NCBI GenBank assembly: GCA_963922205.1
Contig: CAWUHX010000044.1
Coordinates: forward strand, 1,488,001 to 1,552,000
Origin: Romanomermis culicivorax
Lineage: Eukaryota > Nematoda > Enoplea > Mermithida > Mermithidae
Direction: 5' to 3'
Length of the DNA stretch: 64,000 nucleotides
Part shown: piece after piece, positions 1-11,800 of the stretch
How positions within the stretch are numbered: the stretch's first letter is position 1
Layout of the letters: the number at the start of each line of letters is the position of its first letter
The notes under the pieces: generated by a model
What the model saw: the letters and a program-made list of their open reading frames with translations, nothing else
What the model was told of the DNA's origin: nothing
The model's database searches: none
Made by a program: the position numbers and the translations under genes

Positions 1-98
1 AGCAGATTGCAAAGGAGTGAGAGTGTGGCGATAGTGTCCTTTGATACCCCCCATGACGTTTTGACGAGAAAATTTTTTCTAAACCATTATATACTCAC

Positions 99-366
99 TT
101 TATTGTTGCGTCTAGCTTCTTATAATGCCGTGGGGCAATATTCGCGCGGTAATTTTTCGCAAAATCCGCGTTAGAAACCGGTGATACAGGCAACGGATTG
201 GCGATAGTTGCCATCTGTTGCTCGCAAACCGTGGTCGTTAGCGACTGGGGCGTTATGCTACCGTCGCGAGACGTTTTTTGACCGAAATTAGATAATTCAT
301 TAGACGTACAAGGAAAAACATCGCCGCGTTGTTGTAGTATGGAATTGTTACTCGTTCTTAAATGAT
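99..366 (-). CDS. Probable downstream exon of the CNOT4 gene
   Basis: An open minus-strand frame, rich in Ser, Thr, Asn and Gln, ends at a consensus splice donor (AA followed by GTGAGT, GT at 98-97). Its codons look coding, with frequent CG and GC triplets in an AT-rich region. It lies downstream of the CNOT4 RING/RRM/CCCH exons on the same strand. CNOT4 proteins carry a long low-complexity region after the zinc finger, and this exon would fit there. The 5' acceptor is uncertain (candidates near 345-392), so the left limit of the exon on the minus strand is approximate. No domain is recognised. The link to CNOT4 rests on strand, position and composition only. Confidence 0.45.
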
Positions 367-1523
367 TACCGAATAAAAGGCACTTGATAATGAAATCGAA
401 CATTCAATCTTCGAATTGATTTGGTTTCTTACCGTATAAATTATCAGAAAAAAATCTTAAACCAAGAATAAATCTTTTCTGCCGTTCTACGATTAGAATT
501 TTTTTTCATATCTTTTACTAATTGACTAGAGACGTGCTCAAAGTCGTAAAGCTGAGGAATTTTGTTCAGATTATGAATGAACTACTATAGAAAATTGATA
601 GCTTGAACATGAAGTTAAAAATGAACACGTGGAAGAAGTACTGTGTATCAGTGATATAGTGATATAAGCGCATTTAAGAACTATATTAATATTGAATATG
701 CTGGAAAAGCTGTAATTAAGGCATGGCCACTGACTCTGCCTCAGACGTTGAGAATTTGATGCTTTTAATTTTTGGATATTGAAATAAATGTTTTATGTAT
801 TTTTCAAGTCAAAAGGAACAATTAGTGGAACTCTTTGGAAACGATATTTCTCGTTGAAAATATCGATTCTAGTCCTAAAAATTTTAAATTATTCGGTTCC
901 AGTTTCGGTTTACCGCTGCATTTCTGGTAATTGCTGAAAAAGCCAAACTTTCATGTTGTCTATACAAAAAACACATTAGTCTTCAATGCAAGTTGGATTC
1001 CACTCGAATTTCATGCATGCAAGTAGTCGAGGGAAATGCCACATAAAATTATCAACCATATGGTGGTGATCCCCATGTTTGCGGATCATTTGGCTATATC
1101 CTTTAGAACGGAAAACTGAAAAAATTATATATTTGTGGTACAAAATGGCCATGTTTGGAAAAAATAGCCACATACATCCATTTTCTAGGCGCCTCGCGTC
1201 ATAAACACATAATATCATTTTTTAAATCATTTCCGGAAAGCGAAAAAATGCTACATTTTTACCTCTAATGATACCATGTTAAAATTTGTTAAAAATCCAC
1301 AACACTCATTAAAAATTCAGGCTGACTTCCAGACCACCGTAATATCTATGACTCCATGGCTCTGCTGGAAACTAATGTTTTAGACAGATCAAGGATCATA
1401 CAATTACGCTAAATTATGATTTAGAATTCAAGGACAGATTGTACCAACATAACGAAATTGAAACGAAAAGGGTCAATTGTGTGGAGCAAGCGTAAACCGC
1501 AAATTTGATATTAACCAACTCAC
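367..1523. other. AT-rich stretch with no recognised gene (probable CNOT4 intron)
   Basis: No coding exon, tRNA or transposon end is seen. If the exon at 99-366 belongs to CNOT4, this is an intron of that gene. Confidence 0.5.
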
Positions 1524-4135
1524 ATTCTAAGTAGAATTTCTTCGCACACTTTCCTTTCGTAGTCCTCGTGCCTTTTTGTTGCCATATCTTCTTTCGTAAA
1601 GCTAGCTTCAGAGTCCGCAACTTCGTGTAAATACATACAGTCCTGCTAATAATGAAAAGAAAAGATGAATGAAGCGACAAAGCACAAATGGTATAAAGAC
1701 AAATTGTGTATTTTCTTACAGCACGGCTTACCGTTTTTTGACATGGTTTATTTTGTAAGAAGCAAGAACAATATTTCGTCGTTCCCAGAGATGCTCGTAA
1801 AATTTTTTCCGTCTATTACTCGTTGATTCAACGCCATGATGGCTTTGACGGCTTCTTCTTCTTTAGAATAAGTGACATAAACGCTGGCTGACGCAGTCTA
1901 GAAATTCAACATCGATGATCAATTTCACATAGAGGGTCTGACGCTGATAGAAGGAAATAAATGAGCCAAACTGAAATCCTGTTAGGCGTTATAACAACGA
2001 AAATGAAATACTTTTGTTTAAGAGCGATTAAAGATCAACATAAGCAACACACAGAACGAAAGAAAAAAAGAAATACAAACGAAGAAAAATATAGGGGAAA
2101 GAAGGAAAATGTGAAGAAAGTGTTATTACATTCTTTAGCGCTCGTTTCGAATTGCCCAATAGGAAATTCGTTCAGTTGGGAATAGACCCTACCTTACTAC
2201 ACAAAGTTTCAACAACAAAACAACAAAAGGTTCAGTAGTATTTTAGTTGACCCAGTGTATTATTACTTGAGATGTGACTTCTTTTTACCTCTTTGCAAGC
2301 ACCATTAAAGATATCCGGAATCCAGATACATTCGGATATCCGAAGGTGCAAAAAACACAGATATGGAAATTTTTCTGACGCACATCATTATACAGTAAGT
2401 CAATTTTCATAATATACGGGTTTTCAATGCGGTTCGTATGTTCTTGTTTTAGCCGATTCTTTCACAACCTGGAACGTTTCACCCTATTAGTATATGATTT
2501 TTGATATTTTAATTTCTGATCTTTATCTTAGTATTTGACAAGAATCAAGATTTGAAGAATTTAAATTTTAGCTTGCTAGTTGGATTTTTGAGTTATACTT
2601 GCGTGCTTTTAATAAAATTCTTACATTCTGTTCTGGTATGGAAAATTGTTCAATTGATAGCAAATAAAACCGCTTCTTCGGGAAATAACTGTTCGCAGAA
2701 TTTTTTTTTTCAATATTGTAATATCAAAATCCATAGAAATTTATGACGCTTTGCGCTGGAACATTTTATCATTCTTCTGTTTTGCCTGAATTCACTAAAC
2801 ATCATTTGCTTCAAGCCGATTTTTTCGCCGATTAACTGATGAAAACAATATCTAATTGCTCAAGTCTGAATATCATTCTAGACGATACCTGTAAGAGGTC
2901 CGACTAGTTGGGGGGGGGGAGAGTAAACCCAGAATTTTGGGGTGGGGGTCCCAACATTTCCAAAATTTTTTTTGGGGGGAAGGGTCGAAAAAAAACCCCC
3001 AAAAAATCGAAATCATTTCGAAAATTTTTCCAAAAAAGGCCAAAAAGGGCTACTTTTTTCCTAATTTTTTCCGAGTTTGAGGGGGGTGGATATAGGGTTG
3101 ACCAAGTTGGGGGTTCCGACATTTGGGTAAAGGGTTCGACCAAGTTGGAGGTGGGGGTCCCCGGCCAACCTCAAGTTACAGGTATGTTCTAGACTTAAAA
3201 ATTAAACCTTAGTCATGGAATAAGTCGCGAAAACATTCATTTACCAGCGTCCCAGAGAATGAAAATGCAAGGGAAGACTGATTGAATGCAGTCCATACTT
3301 TTTTACTTTGATCGCAGAGATGTCGAGGATTTTTTGCCTCAGAGAAATCAGTTGTTTCAAAGTGCAGACGCTAAAACACTTTTCAGTCTCACAGCCTCGT
3401 ACTCAAATCTCAGCGACAGTCATGCAGCATCATATGGATTCATGTTATGAAAGTGCAGTCTTTTTTCTCACAATGCACAAAGTTTTTGACCCAATTTGTG
3501 CACTGTGCACACCATGCGGTGCACAAAAATAACCCTGATGCAAAGTAGACACTGAAATCTATTCACATAAAACTGTACTTGAGATATAGATGAATTTGAC
3601 GTTGTGGCGTTAGCTGGAGGATTATTTGTACCAAACGCAATCTTTTGTATTTTGCCAAATTGCCCGAAATATTCGCATTTTCTTAATGTTTCGGGATCAC
3701 ATAACCGTGGAGGCATACCGTGAACTAGAACCAAATTCTTTTGAACAACTCTAATAAAAAAAGCAAATGCATTTTTAAAAATTTAAATAAAAGTTTACGT
3801 TCTCGAACCTCATATTCGCTAAATGTTTACGATTTTCTGACATCTTTTGTTTTCTTTGTTGGTCTCTCTTCCGCCTTTCTAGCTGGATTTTCTTCAATTC
3901 TTCGGCGCTAAAAGGCTTAAAATCTACCGGCTGATCAGGATAAGGCTGTCGACAAGCTGGGCATAGTCCGTTTTCTTCCTGTTTAATCCTATTCCAGCAG
4001 AATTGGCAAACCTGAAGAATCAATCCATTAAGTAACAGTAGAAAAATTAACACACTTTGAATTTACTTGATAGCCACATTTGCACGGGAAAAAGTTCAAT
4101 TCGTCTAGATCCAGTTGTTCCATGCATAACGGGCA
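1524..4135 (-). CDS. CNOT4: CNOT4-like CCR4-NOT E3 ubiquitin ligase, N-terminal exons (RING, RRM, CCCH)
   Basis: Five minus-strand exons read as CNOT4: 4067-4135, 3809-4011, 3579-3750, 1732-1897 and 1524-1642, each bounded by AG and GT with matching phases apart from the frameshift noted separately. The first exon begins with CPLCME and holds the first RING cysteines and FFPC.CGYQ. The second has CQFCWNRI, ENGLCPACRQPYP and SENRKHLA. The third begins VVQKNLV and has EYFGQFGKI (RRM RNP-like). The fourth has YVTY and the SLGTTKYC segment. The fifth has DCMYLHE and ASFTKEDM. The family is the RING E3 ligase subunit of the CCR4-NOT deadenylase, acting in mRNA and ribosome quality control. The start codon, expected to the right of 4135, is not found. 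Intron 3 (1898-3578) carries a MITE. Confidence 0.9.
1732..1897 (-). other. One-base frameshift inside the CNOT4 RRM/CCCH exon
   Basis: This exon is 166 nt, but flanking splice phases (phase 0 on both sides) require a multiple of three. The frame is good for RRM residues (YVTYSKEEEAVKAI) up to about 1805, where a run of six A then four T on the minus strand shifts it. The CCCH-side residues (LGTTKYC) resume in the next frame. A one-base homopolymer gain explains both facts. It may be a sequencing error or a genuine disabling mutation. Confidence 0.85.
2200..2397. repeat. Truncated copy of the GGATATCCGGATAT hAT-like element
   Basis: The block matches the 3' part of the intact element at 36770-38103: a shared stretch starting near CAAAGTTTCAACAACAAAAC, then GTTGACCCAGTGTAT, GTGACTTCTTTTTACAT/C and ATATCCGG motifs, ending at a degraded ACATCATTATAC terminus. 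It has no 5' end. It lies in CNOT4 intron 3. Confidence 0.65.
2884..3186. mobile_element. MITE family B, copy 1, in a CNOT4 intron
   Basis: The termini are GATACCTGTAAG and TTACAGGTATG, flanked by a perfect 8-bp duplication TTCTAGAC (2876-2883 and 3187-3194). The interior is strand-asymmetric, with long G runs near both ends and AAAAATTTT-type filler. The open frames crossing it on both strands are low-complexity artefacts. An 8-bp TSD and short TIRs suit a non-autonomous hAT element. Confidence 0.9.
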
Positions 4136-7100
4136 CTAGAATAAAAACATTATAGCAAATATAAATTGCGATATAATCAACATTTTAATTTGCCTCAGAG
4201 GCAAACAATCTTGGACTTTTCCTTCACTGCTACTTTTCCTGAACCTTGGGAGACCTTGACACCACCCATAGGAAAACGTTTTGAGCCTGAATTTTCACAT
4301 TGAAAACGACCAACACATAATTCTAAACTGTAAATTTGAAACCTGAGTAAGAAATTTGTATCCACATGGGGGATGAATTTGAATCCATGAGTTTAACTTT
4401 ACTTCTCATTGCGGCAAATATTGAAAGCCCAAAATTTTTTCCGGTGCAGTGCTCCGAAATGAGAAAGAAATTGATGCCTACAAAGTTAAATCAAGATCGC
4501 AGAAATGCCACTAGCAGCTGAACTTCCTAGAAATCTATCGGCAATACCATATTATTAATAATATTAATAATACCGATTCGGTATAATGCTTTCGACCGTT
4601 GTATAACACCGATTGTGTCGTTTATCAGCATAATCTTGCTTACCAGACTAAAATTTGTGTTTACTCTGGAAACATCAGAATGTTTGAGTGAGCTCCTGAA
4701 ATGCTCAAATAACAGCATTTTTGGCCACAATATAAATGTGTTTAAGAGCGTGGAAAAAATTTTTGAGTTCGGTTCTCACCAGAGCTTTTTCTACTTTACA
4801 AATGAAACGGTTCAGAGTACAAACGAAAATTTTGGTTTCATTTGCACCAGTACAAACGAAAATTTTAGCGCAAAAAAAATTTTGTCACTCAACAGCCGTC
4901 AGTATTGATTATCAATGGACTTGTTAGGACCTGTTTGTTATGCGTCCGCATCGATAACGACAAACTAGAAGCTATGGCATGATAATAAAAGCATTTTGGG
5001 GAGTATTTTACTAGCGCATGTTCTGTGCCTCATGATCAACAGTTTTATGTGTGTGCATTTGTAATCTTCTTATATGTCTCGTGAAAATGGCCGACATATT
5101 CATATTTCACATCATGTTTGTAGCATTTTATTACAATGAATGTTTTTTTCAGCAAATTTTCGCAAATTTTGGAGTAAAAACGGTTTTTGAGAGGTCGTTT
5201 GTACCAGTACAAATGGACCGAGTATAAGTTTAAAAGTAATAGTTGTTGTCTAAAAAACCATAATGTACGAGTATTTTTGGTGCAAAGCGCCGAGAAAACT
5301 GACATCTTTAATTTTTTTCATATAAAAAAATGGAGTTGTTATAGCCAACAATACGGCCGACGATTTCTAAAGGGTTCCTGTGGCACTTCCCTCAATTAGA
5401 TGTATTTGGAGATGCAGCCGGCGCCCAAAGCTAAACAACCCTAGCCTACCCGAACCCCAGTTAATCGTTTGCCAGACACCCGAACATAAGTGATTTTAGC
5501 AATTCTTGAGGGTTTTACCCGCACATTTGGTGAACATTTACGGAATATTTACACAATCTATGATTTGAAAAATTCATCATTGTATATTCAATCTCATACT
5601 TAATTGGGGGAAGGGCCATAATAATACCGTTTCCAGAAACCGTCGACGAAATGGCGCCCTGCTCCAAAATTTGACAATTAGAGGGCTAACTTAGACCTAG
5701 CCATAGGAACCCCATCTTTTGGACGAAAAAATGTCGACAATGTCTAGTCTATATTAAAAATGGTAAAATTCAGACGGAAAGATCGTCAAAAATGTCAATT
5801 TTTTCGGCGCTTCGCACATGAATACTACTAAAAATTTAACAGAAAAAATAGAGGAAATTCATCAAAATATTGTCCCTTGGTATCAGCATAAACCGTAGTT
5901 ATAATCAAATAATTAAGGATAATTTATGATAATCAGTTTTTCATAAAATCCTTGCAAATTGAAAAATTAAGAAAATTCACAACGTCGTCAAGATCGTTAA
6001 CAATATAGTTAACAACCTCCGACTTACTTGCCCAAAAAATTTGCTAAATGTAAGTTGAGTATGCTCACAAATTTACTGTCATGTCTCATATAATGGTTCA
6101 GTAGAAACTTTAAAAAGTTTGAAAAAATACTTGCTACGGATGGGTCGAATATCCGGACCTGAGCTTTGTAAAAGGACAGACTCAACGATCAAACATCAAC
6201 TCTTTACTCAAGTCTGAACATTATTCCAGACCGAAAATTCAAACCTTAAATGATGAAATAAGTCTTGAAAAGATTTATTATTCAGTGTTTGTAGTAGAGA
6301 ATCCAAAATTTTTTCTGGCGCTTGGCGCCGAAAGGAAGGATGAATCAGAAGCAGTCCACAATTCTTTACTTTGACTGATCGAAGAAATGACAGCCAGAGG
6401 TCCCCAAGGTCAAATTTTTCAGGTAGGGGCGAAATTCAAAATTTTCGGGAATAGTGTAGCTAAATGTCCACTAAACACGTTATTTTGTCTCTAAATTAAG
6501 CAACCAGTGATCAATTTAAGGGCTTTAGGTAGGGATAATACCCCCCTCATACCCCTCCCCATAGGGTAGTATGATGTCAGCAGTGGAATCTCTATGCAAT
6601 TTAAGATTTTTGGTGTGAGTTTTCTTTTTGTTGCTTCTTCACTATTATTAATTTCGATAAATTCTTGTCCTAATAATAATAATGATAAAAATAATATTTT
6701 ATTCGAGTATGTCAATGAAAACAAAAAGACATAAATTAATACAAAAATAAATGTTAAATGTTACACAAATATGAATATTGGATTACGTAAAAGACATACT
6801 CAGGTAGCGCTTATAACGCTTACTTGTGACCCTCTAAATTCATTAAGATGCACCTGTTTTATTTCTTTTTAAAATTTTCGGAAATTACTGATAATTTTAA
6901 TATAGGGATGTAAAACGTAACCAAATCCTGGCATATATCTGTTTGAAAAAGTCGTTATACCTACAGTTTCATTCACACTTTTCAATAACTAAATTATTTT
7001 TCAAAGGTTCTAGTATTCGTAGGACGAGGATAAAAAAATCACTACACGGTAAAGCCAGATTCAATACAATTTTATACATTTAACATAAGTCGATGTGTAT

Positions 7101-7165
7101 CCTCATTGTTTCTAACCGTTCTAAATTCAAGTGATCTATAAAAAAACTGCCACATCAAAACTAAT
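4136..7165. other. Intergenic or upstream AT-rich region with repeat scraps
   Basis: No coding exon could be supported. A degraded family-A MITE end lies at about 5352-5405 (CGACGATTTCT, then GGTTCCTGTGGCACTTCC and CAATTAGATGT). A GGCGCTTGGCGCC hairpin lies at about 6318-6332. A segment at about 6400-6440 and 6530-6575 resembles sequence at 38.4 and 39.4 kb (GAGGTCCCCAAGGTC and ATACCCCCC motifs). The first CNOT4 exon should lie in the right flank of the gene but was not found. Confidence 0.5.
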
Positions 7166-7378
7166 TTAAGATTTTTTGATTTTTCCAATAAATAACATCA
7201 ATATTTGGAATGGCAGTCCTAGTGCAATTATAAGTCCTCTTAATGTACACACAATCAAAGTTAAATTTCCTAAAATAAACCTTTCTATGTAGTTATCCAC
7301 GGGGAGCGCGTTAGCCGTTGCCCGTTTAGAGCAATTTGTGCTTCCTATTTCTGTTCTTTTATTAGATCTTCTTCTCAT
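7166..7378 (-). CDS. Possible 70-residue single-span membrane protein
   Basis: An ATG-initiated minus-strand frame encodes a basic N-terminus (MRRRSNKRTE), a polar Cys/Ser stretch, VDNYIERF, then a long hydrophobic segment (about residues 34-65, with LTLIVCTLRGL and LGLPFQILMLF) and a short KIKKS tail, suggesting a tail- or signal-anchored microprotein. GC-richer codons (GCG CTC CCC GTG) in an AT-rich setting favour real coding over chance. I do not recognise the family. It sits between CNOT4 and the first transposon block with no operon-like neighbour. Confidence 0.45.
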   Translation of the reverse strand: MRRRSNKRTEIGSTNCSKRATANALPVDNYIERFILGNLTLIVCTLRGLIIALGLPFQILMLFIGKIKKS

Positions 7379-7689
7379 TCGTTCTTTTTTGCGTTCGTGT
7401 TATACTTATTTCCACTCTGAACTTACTGAATTTGCTTGTCCGACGCTAACATTATATTCATTTTCGTGCTATAATTTTGCTTGCTTACTTTTGTACTTAG
7501 TGGTAATAAAATAATTCATTTATTCATCCAACCTGAAAATGTTGGTGTTTTCTTTATTTTTTGTAAATTAATAACTGCAGAAGCGTGAGAATGTTCTAAT
7601 AGCTCAAAAAAGTATAAATAAAGCATATATGAGTATTCTCGAGCGGGAAAAAAGGTTTTGCAAAAAAAGAACAAATTTTGAGCTCTTTC

Positions 7690-8437
7690 GCCAAATGGCG
7701 AAACATGGTTTTCAGTTTTCACAACAAAATATGAGATGGTAAAAAAATTTTGAGCGTCTGTACCAATTGACACAAACTTTTTGACTTGTCGGAGACCAAA
7801 TTTCCTTAATTTGCAGGCATTTTAGAGGCTGAAAACGTATAAATTTCTCGGCGATCAATTTAACATTGACTTACTTTTATTTAGTCCGAATACGAGCGAA
7901 TTCAATTTAAAAAGCATATTTGTATCATCGCAGCAAATTTATAGGTTGTCAATGAATGATAAATGAATAGAAATTCTGAACTTTGTCTGTTCATACAGTT
8001 GGATTCGGATTGAAAACTGAAATTATTATTTTTGACGTTTGACAATGCTACGATCAAAAATTTACGCAACTTTTGACTCAATTTTCTTCCAGAGTATTTC
8101 TTATTCTGAATATTCTTATTCTTATACAGGAGTGAACAATCATGGACATCCTCAATTTAATCTCTGCATCATCGTTAAAAAGAAATTCACAGCCGAAAAT
8201 TTAAGGAAAATATAAACTCTCTGAATATTCTATAGAGATATTTATATCACTGATGTGATTGGCTGAAAAACAGGGTGGACACAATTTTTACATATAACTA
8301 GTGCAAAATGTAGTTTCAAGTATATGTATTTTTTCAAACTATGTGGCCCCAAACCATTTCAGCTATGTTTCTAGCGGAAAAAACTTTTTGGCCTCTTTTG
8401 CCAATTGGCACAAATGGCTATGCACAAAAAAACACTG
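7690..8437. repeat. W-family element, decayed copy
   Basis: The right terminus GCACAAAAAAACACTG at 8422-8437 and the preceding palindromic GCCAATTGGCACAAA match other W copies. So do internal landmarks TTATAGGTTGTCAATGAATG, GTTCATACAGTTGGATTCGG and ATGGACATCCTCAATTTA. The left end is degraded near 7690-7735 and no TSD can be assigned. Confidence 0.7.
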
Positions 8438-8446
8438 ATGAGTAGG

Positions 8447-9275
8447 GTACACTGTTATATTTCCCCGCAAACGTTTTCCCCAAATGGGGAAAGGGGTATA
8501 AATTTTCCCCCCGTTTTACCCAAATTGTTTTTTTACTTAATTATGCTCATAGACGCTTTATTTAAGTGTTTTTGAGCTTTTTCAAACCTTGTGGTGTTTT
8601 TAGAGCCGTTAATTGAAAATGAGGAAAAATATGAAATTTTTGAGAAGTCCAAGTTACAAGCATAGTGGAATAAATTTTCCAGCAAACTATCCAAGAGCAT
8701 AATGACTTAGAATTGCATGAGAAATAAATGATAAGTTCTCTATGATGACAAGTAAATAATCCAAAAATGCGCCGGAAATATTTTTTTGGTATTGCATTCT
8801 GCGACGTTGGAAAATCAATTTTCCGAATATTTATTTCAAGAAGAAATTTTTATCGTTTGAAAAAATTTAAAACCAGTAATGTATTCGTAAACCTTCATGG
8901 ATTTGACCGAAAAGATGTGAGTTAGAATAGTAGAAATTTTCGAAAACTGCTCCCATGAAGCTTTTGAATTCATTTTACTTCAAGAAAGGAACAACCGCTT
9001 CAAAAAGTTTAGAAAGTTGACGTACTGATCTTTCTCAAAAAACATGTCAAGGAAAAAATGAGGATCTTCAATAAATATCAAAGATAAAATATTGAATATT
9101 ACCAACTAAAGCATGAGATAATACACTCGAGATGACGAAAACTATTAAAGATTAAATGGTAAGAGAAGGTGGACATGCTAATAGTCACGCCTGAGCTTGG
9201 TAATAAATAATAATGATTATTAAAGTTACAATCGGCGCCGGAGAATTTTGAGATGTGGACCTTAAAATGGACTAG
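8447..9275. repeat. D-family element, reverse copy, one end lost
   Basis: It starts with CACTGTTATATTTCCCC and carries the D interior in reverse, including the block matching AATAATCATTATT and AAGTAGCTCAGGCG, and a CGGCGCCGG remnant of the central hairpin near 9232. Homology stops near 9275, so the second terminus is missing. Confidence 0.6.
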
Positions 9276-9504
9276 AATTTCTATATCTAACTCCATTTTT
9301 TTCTTTTTCCGAATTTTTTTCCAGTACGATTTGAGGAAAAAATAGTAGTTAGGGTAGCTGTCGAGTGTCGACAACTGAACGTTGTGGAGGAAGTCGTCGA
9401 AAACATTTTGGATTTAATAACAAAGTGGAGGAGCAGAAAATTGGTGATAAAATAGTTGAGGATACTGATAATTACGTTGAAGATCTTGACTATTTTTTCA
9501 ACTA

Positions 9505-9843
9505 ATAACTTTAAATTTGATGAACATACGGGCCATATTATAAAGGATGCTTTACTACAGAACAGATTATATTTTATATTCCGTCGATTCGTGAGCAAAG
9601 ATAAATTCCTACACACTAATGCGTACAAAGCGTAGGTCAGATCTATTTTGGAATATGCAACTATGTACCATCTGGTCACCCCACTCAGCTGAGAACATCA
9701 TAGCCATTGAAAAAGTACAGAAATACTTCACAAAAAGGGTTCTAGACTTTCCTGAGGTTTCTTATAATGACCGTTTGACTATATTAAAGTTAGAGACACT
9801 TGAAAATAGAAGATGTTTGAATGATTTGGTAATGTTGAAGTAG
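9505..9843 (+). pseudogene. LINE reverse transcriptase 3' fragment, frameshifted
   Basis: The first frame (about 9505-9635) reads NFKFDEHTGHIIKDALL and continues to KDKFLHTNAYKA before a stop. The frame then shifts twice, giving ILEYATM, and in 9619-9843 IEKVQKYFTKRV, NDRLTILKLETLENRRCLNDL. This is the C-terminal region typical of CR1/Jockey-like non-LTR reverse transcriptases (YxxxLW..., E.VQR.FTKRL, L..RR..DL). It has no catalytic core and at least two disruptions. Confidence 0.75.
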
Positions 9844-9984
9844 GCATAAAATTGAGTAGTTTCTGCACCATTAAACATTCTCAGACCCGATCGAGCCACA
9901 CAGAGATTAAAAACAGATATTCCGAGGACTGATATTACGGTATACTTTTTTACGAATAGAGTTTATTCCTATCTTACCTGCATT

Positions 9985-11022
9985 CTTATACAGTGATATA
10001 ATTAAAAGTGATCTCTATCTGTTTGCGGATGATGCAAAAATTTTTAATGATGTATTCAGTATTAATATTCAGTATTAATACAGGAAGATTTGAACAGCTT
10101 AAATGGTCTGAGGAATAGCAACTTAGTATGCCATTGCCTAAATGTGCAGTCATCCAATCAGTACATAATTGGTGAATGCATACATGTAACGGAGCCCCGA
10201 GGTCTGGGGGAGAATTGGGCGACTTTTTTTTGGGGCCGAGGTCAGTAATTCCCTAAATTTTAGGGGGAGGGGTCTCTCAAGGAAAAAAATTCGATTTTTT
10301 CTCCAAAAAAGTTCAAAAAATAGTTCAAAAAATTGTAATTTTTCGCTAAAAAACCGAAAAAATGTATCCATGGCGTGAAGCGCCAAGAAAATTCACGTTT
10401 TCTACCATTTTTTGTTCAAAAATTCACATTTTTAATCAAAAAAATTTCTTCAGTATTTTTCCGACCAAAAGTATGGGGGTCCAATGGCTACCATATGGCT
10501 AGGCATTGGATTGGAAAATCCTGGGGGGGGGGCGATCGCCCAATGGCTAGCCATATGGTCGACCGATTTCTGGGGGGGGGGGTTCCCATAGCACTTCCCC
10601 CAATTACATGTATGGGTGAATGTGATCTTGAAGCTGTCACTGAAATAGAAGATCTTGGTGTTTATGTTGGTTTTTTCTCAGTTTTGCTCCGCACTGTGAT
10701 TACATGATCAAGAAGGCCTCTAGCATATCAAATCTTATTTTTAAATGTTTCAACTCAAATATGAATTAAAATCAGGGCATTTAAAACTTATGTTCACCCA
10801 ATCTTTGAATACGGTAGTCATATTTGGAATCCCTATCTAATGGGTGAAATACAGAGGGTAGAGAAAGTTCAGAGGTTGTTCACAAAACGATTATATGGCT
10901 TTAACTCTAGGAATTATCAAGAAAGATTGGAGTCCGCCAGTCTGCATTCTCTTGAATTTAGAAGAACTATAACTGATTTATGCTATATTAATTCTATAAT
11001 CCGTAACGACGTTTTAGACTGA
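9985..11022 (+). pseudogene. LINE reverse transcriptase fragment with FADD box, split by a MITE
   Basis: The first half contains SDLYLFADDAKIFNDV, the A/FADD catalytic motif of non-LTR reverse transcriptases. After 10170 the frame is broken by the family-A MITE (10179-10614) and resumes as GECDLEAVTEIEDLGVYV, the EKDLGV block that follows the catalytic motif in these proteins. Further on come FKTYVHPIFEYGSHIWNP and VEKVQRLFTKRLYGF. Removing the MITE and one TSD copy leaves an uninterrupted frame across the junction. Other stops and shifts (about 10075, 10690, 10770) show the LINE was already decaying. Confidence 0.85.
10179..10614. mobile_element. MITE family A, copy 1, inserted in a LINE
   Basis: The TIRs are CATACATGTAAC and TTACATGTATG, with a perfect 8-bp TSD GGTGAATG (10171-10178, 10615-10622). 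Its interior has C/G runs, a GGCGTGAAGCGCC hairpin near 10372-10384 and the CCATATGG palindrome near 10493 and 10553. The host LINE frame is continuous when it is excised. Confidence 0.95.
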
Positions 11023-11712
11023 AATAATTTTTTTGTGCACAGTACTTTTGATTGGTATTAGTGTAGTACGTGCACCGGACTTCATATTTTGTGAACCATT
11101 GTGAAATTTGCATATGTAACATAGTAACCTAGGTAAATCGATACCGTGGAGTTCAAAAATCATGTCAATTTTTTCCTACAGTAAGCCGATGTCGTTCTAC
11201 AGTACACTTTTCACATAAAACTCAAAAAGTAATATGAAAACTACGCAATTAACAGCTTTAAAAAGTAAAAAGAAACACTTTACACATTACAAATTTTGCA
11301 TTTTTTATCAAAAACAAATTTCATTTTTTGTCAAAAACAATTTTTGTCATGGATTTGTCAATTCACGAGTTTTGTCTTGCTACAAATACCGAAAATTTAT
11401 CCATTGATTTCGCTCGAAATCACAGTCTTTTGTTGGGCGAAAGTCAAATTCCACGGCAACAAAATAATGGTCAATGCCCCCTTGGAACCGACAATTGTTC
11501 TGGTGCGGTCTATACGAAAGATTTATGACAAGACACCTTTCAATGATATAATGAAAGAAATCGCTCGTCAATTTCCTGTTGTTTAAACGCTTACTGTAAA
11601 TTTATACTTTCTGAGAAATTATTTATCCTGCACTTATTCTAAAATTAGTTTAGTTGTATTTATTTTATGATTATTTATTCATGGTATAAGAATTAAATCG
11701 TACCTCAGTTAG
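11023..11712. other. No recognised gene
   Basis: Three overlapping frames of 63-96 residues (two plus, one minus) cross 11296-11586, in a segment with slightly more coding-like composition. None shows a known motif and they contradict each other, so none is called as a gene. Confidence 0.4.
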
Positions 11713-11800
11713 GTTGGATGGTTTAGCTCAATCGGTTAGGTGCTTGCTTCGTACCCAACAGTCTGCAGTTCGAAACCCACCGGAGACGGAAAAATTTGCG
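11713..11800 (+). repeat. tRNA-derived SINE head or tRNA pseudogene
   Basis: The sequence has a good RNA polymerase III A box (TTTAGCTCAATCGGTTAG, 11722-11739) and a B box (CAGTTCGAAACCC, 11766-11778) spaced as in a tRNA. No acceptor stem closes it and the anticodon arm is imperfect. This favours a SINE 5' part or a decayed tRNA. The SINE body and tail were not delimited. Confidence 0.6.

Noticed and set aside
2904..3192. Overlapping 79- and 94-residue frames on both strands
   Set aside because: They are low-complexity readings through MITE B1, with Gly/Pro runs from the G/C tracts.
4238..4296. Minus-strand frame beginning MGGVKVSQGSG as the first CNOT4 exon
   Set aside because: No CNOT4 similarity and no donor that joins in phase 0 to the exon at 4135.
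11296..11586. Three overlapping ORFs as a small gene
   Set aside because: No motif, and the strands and frames conflict.
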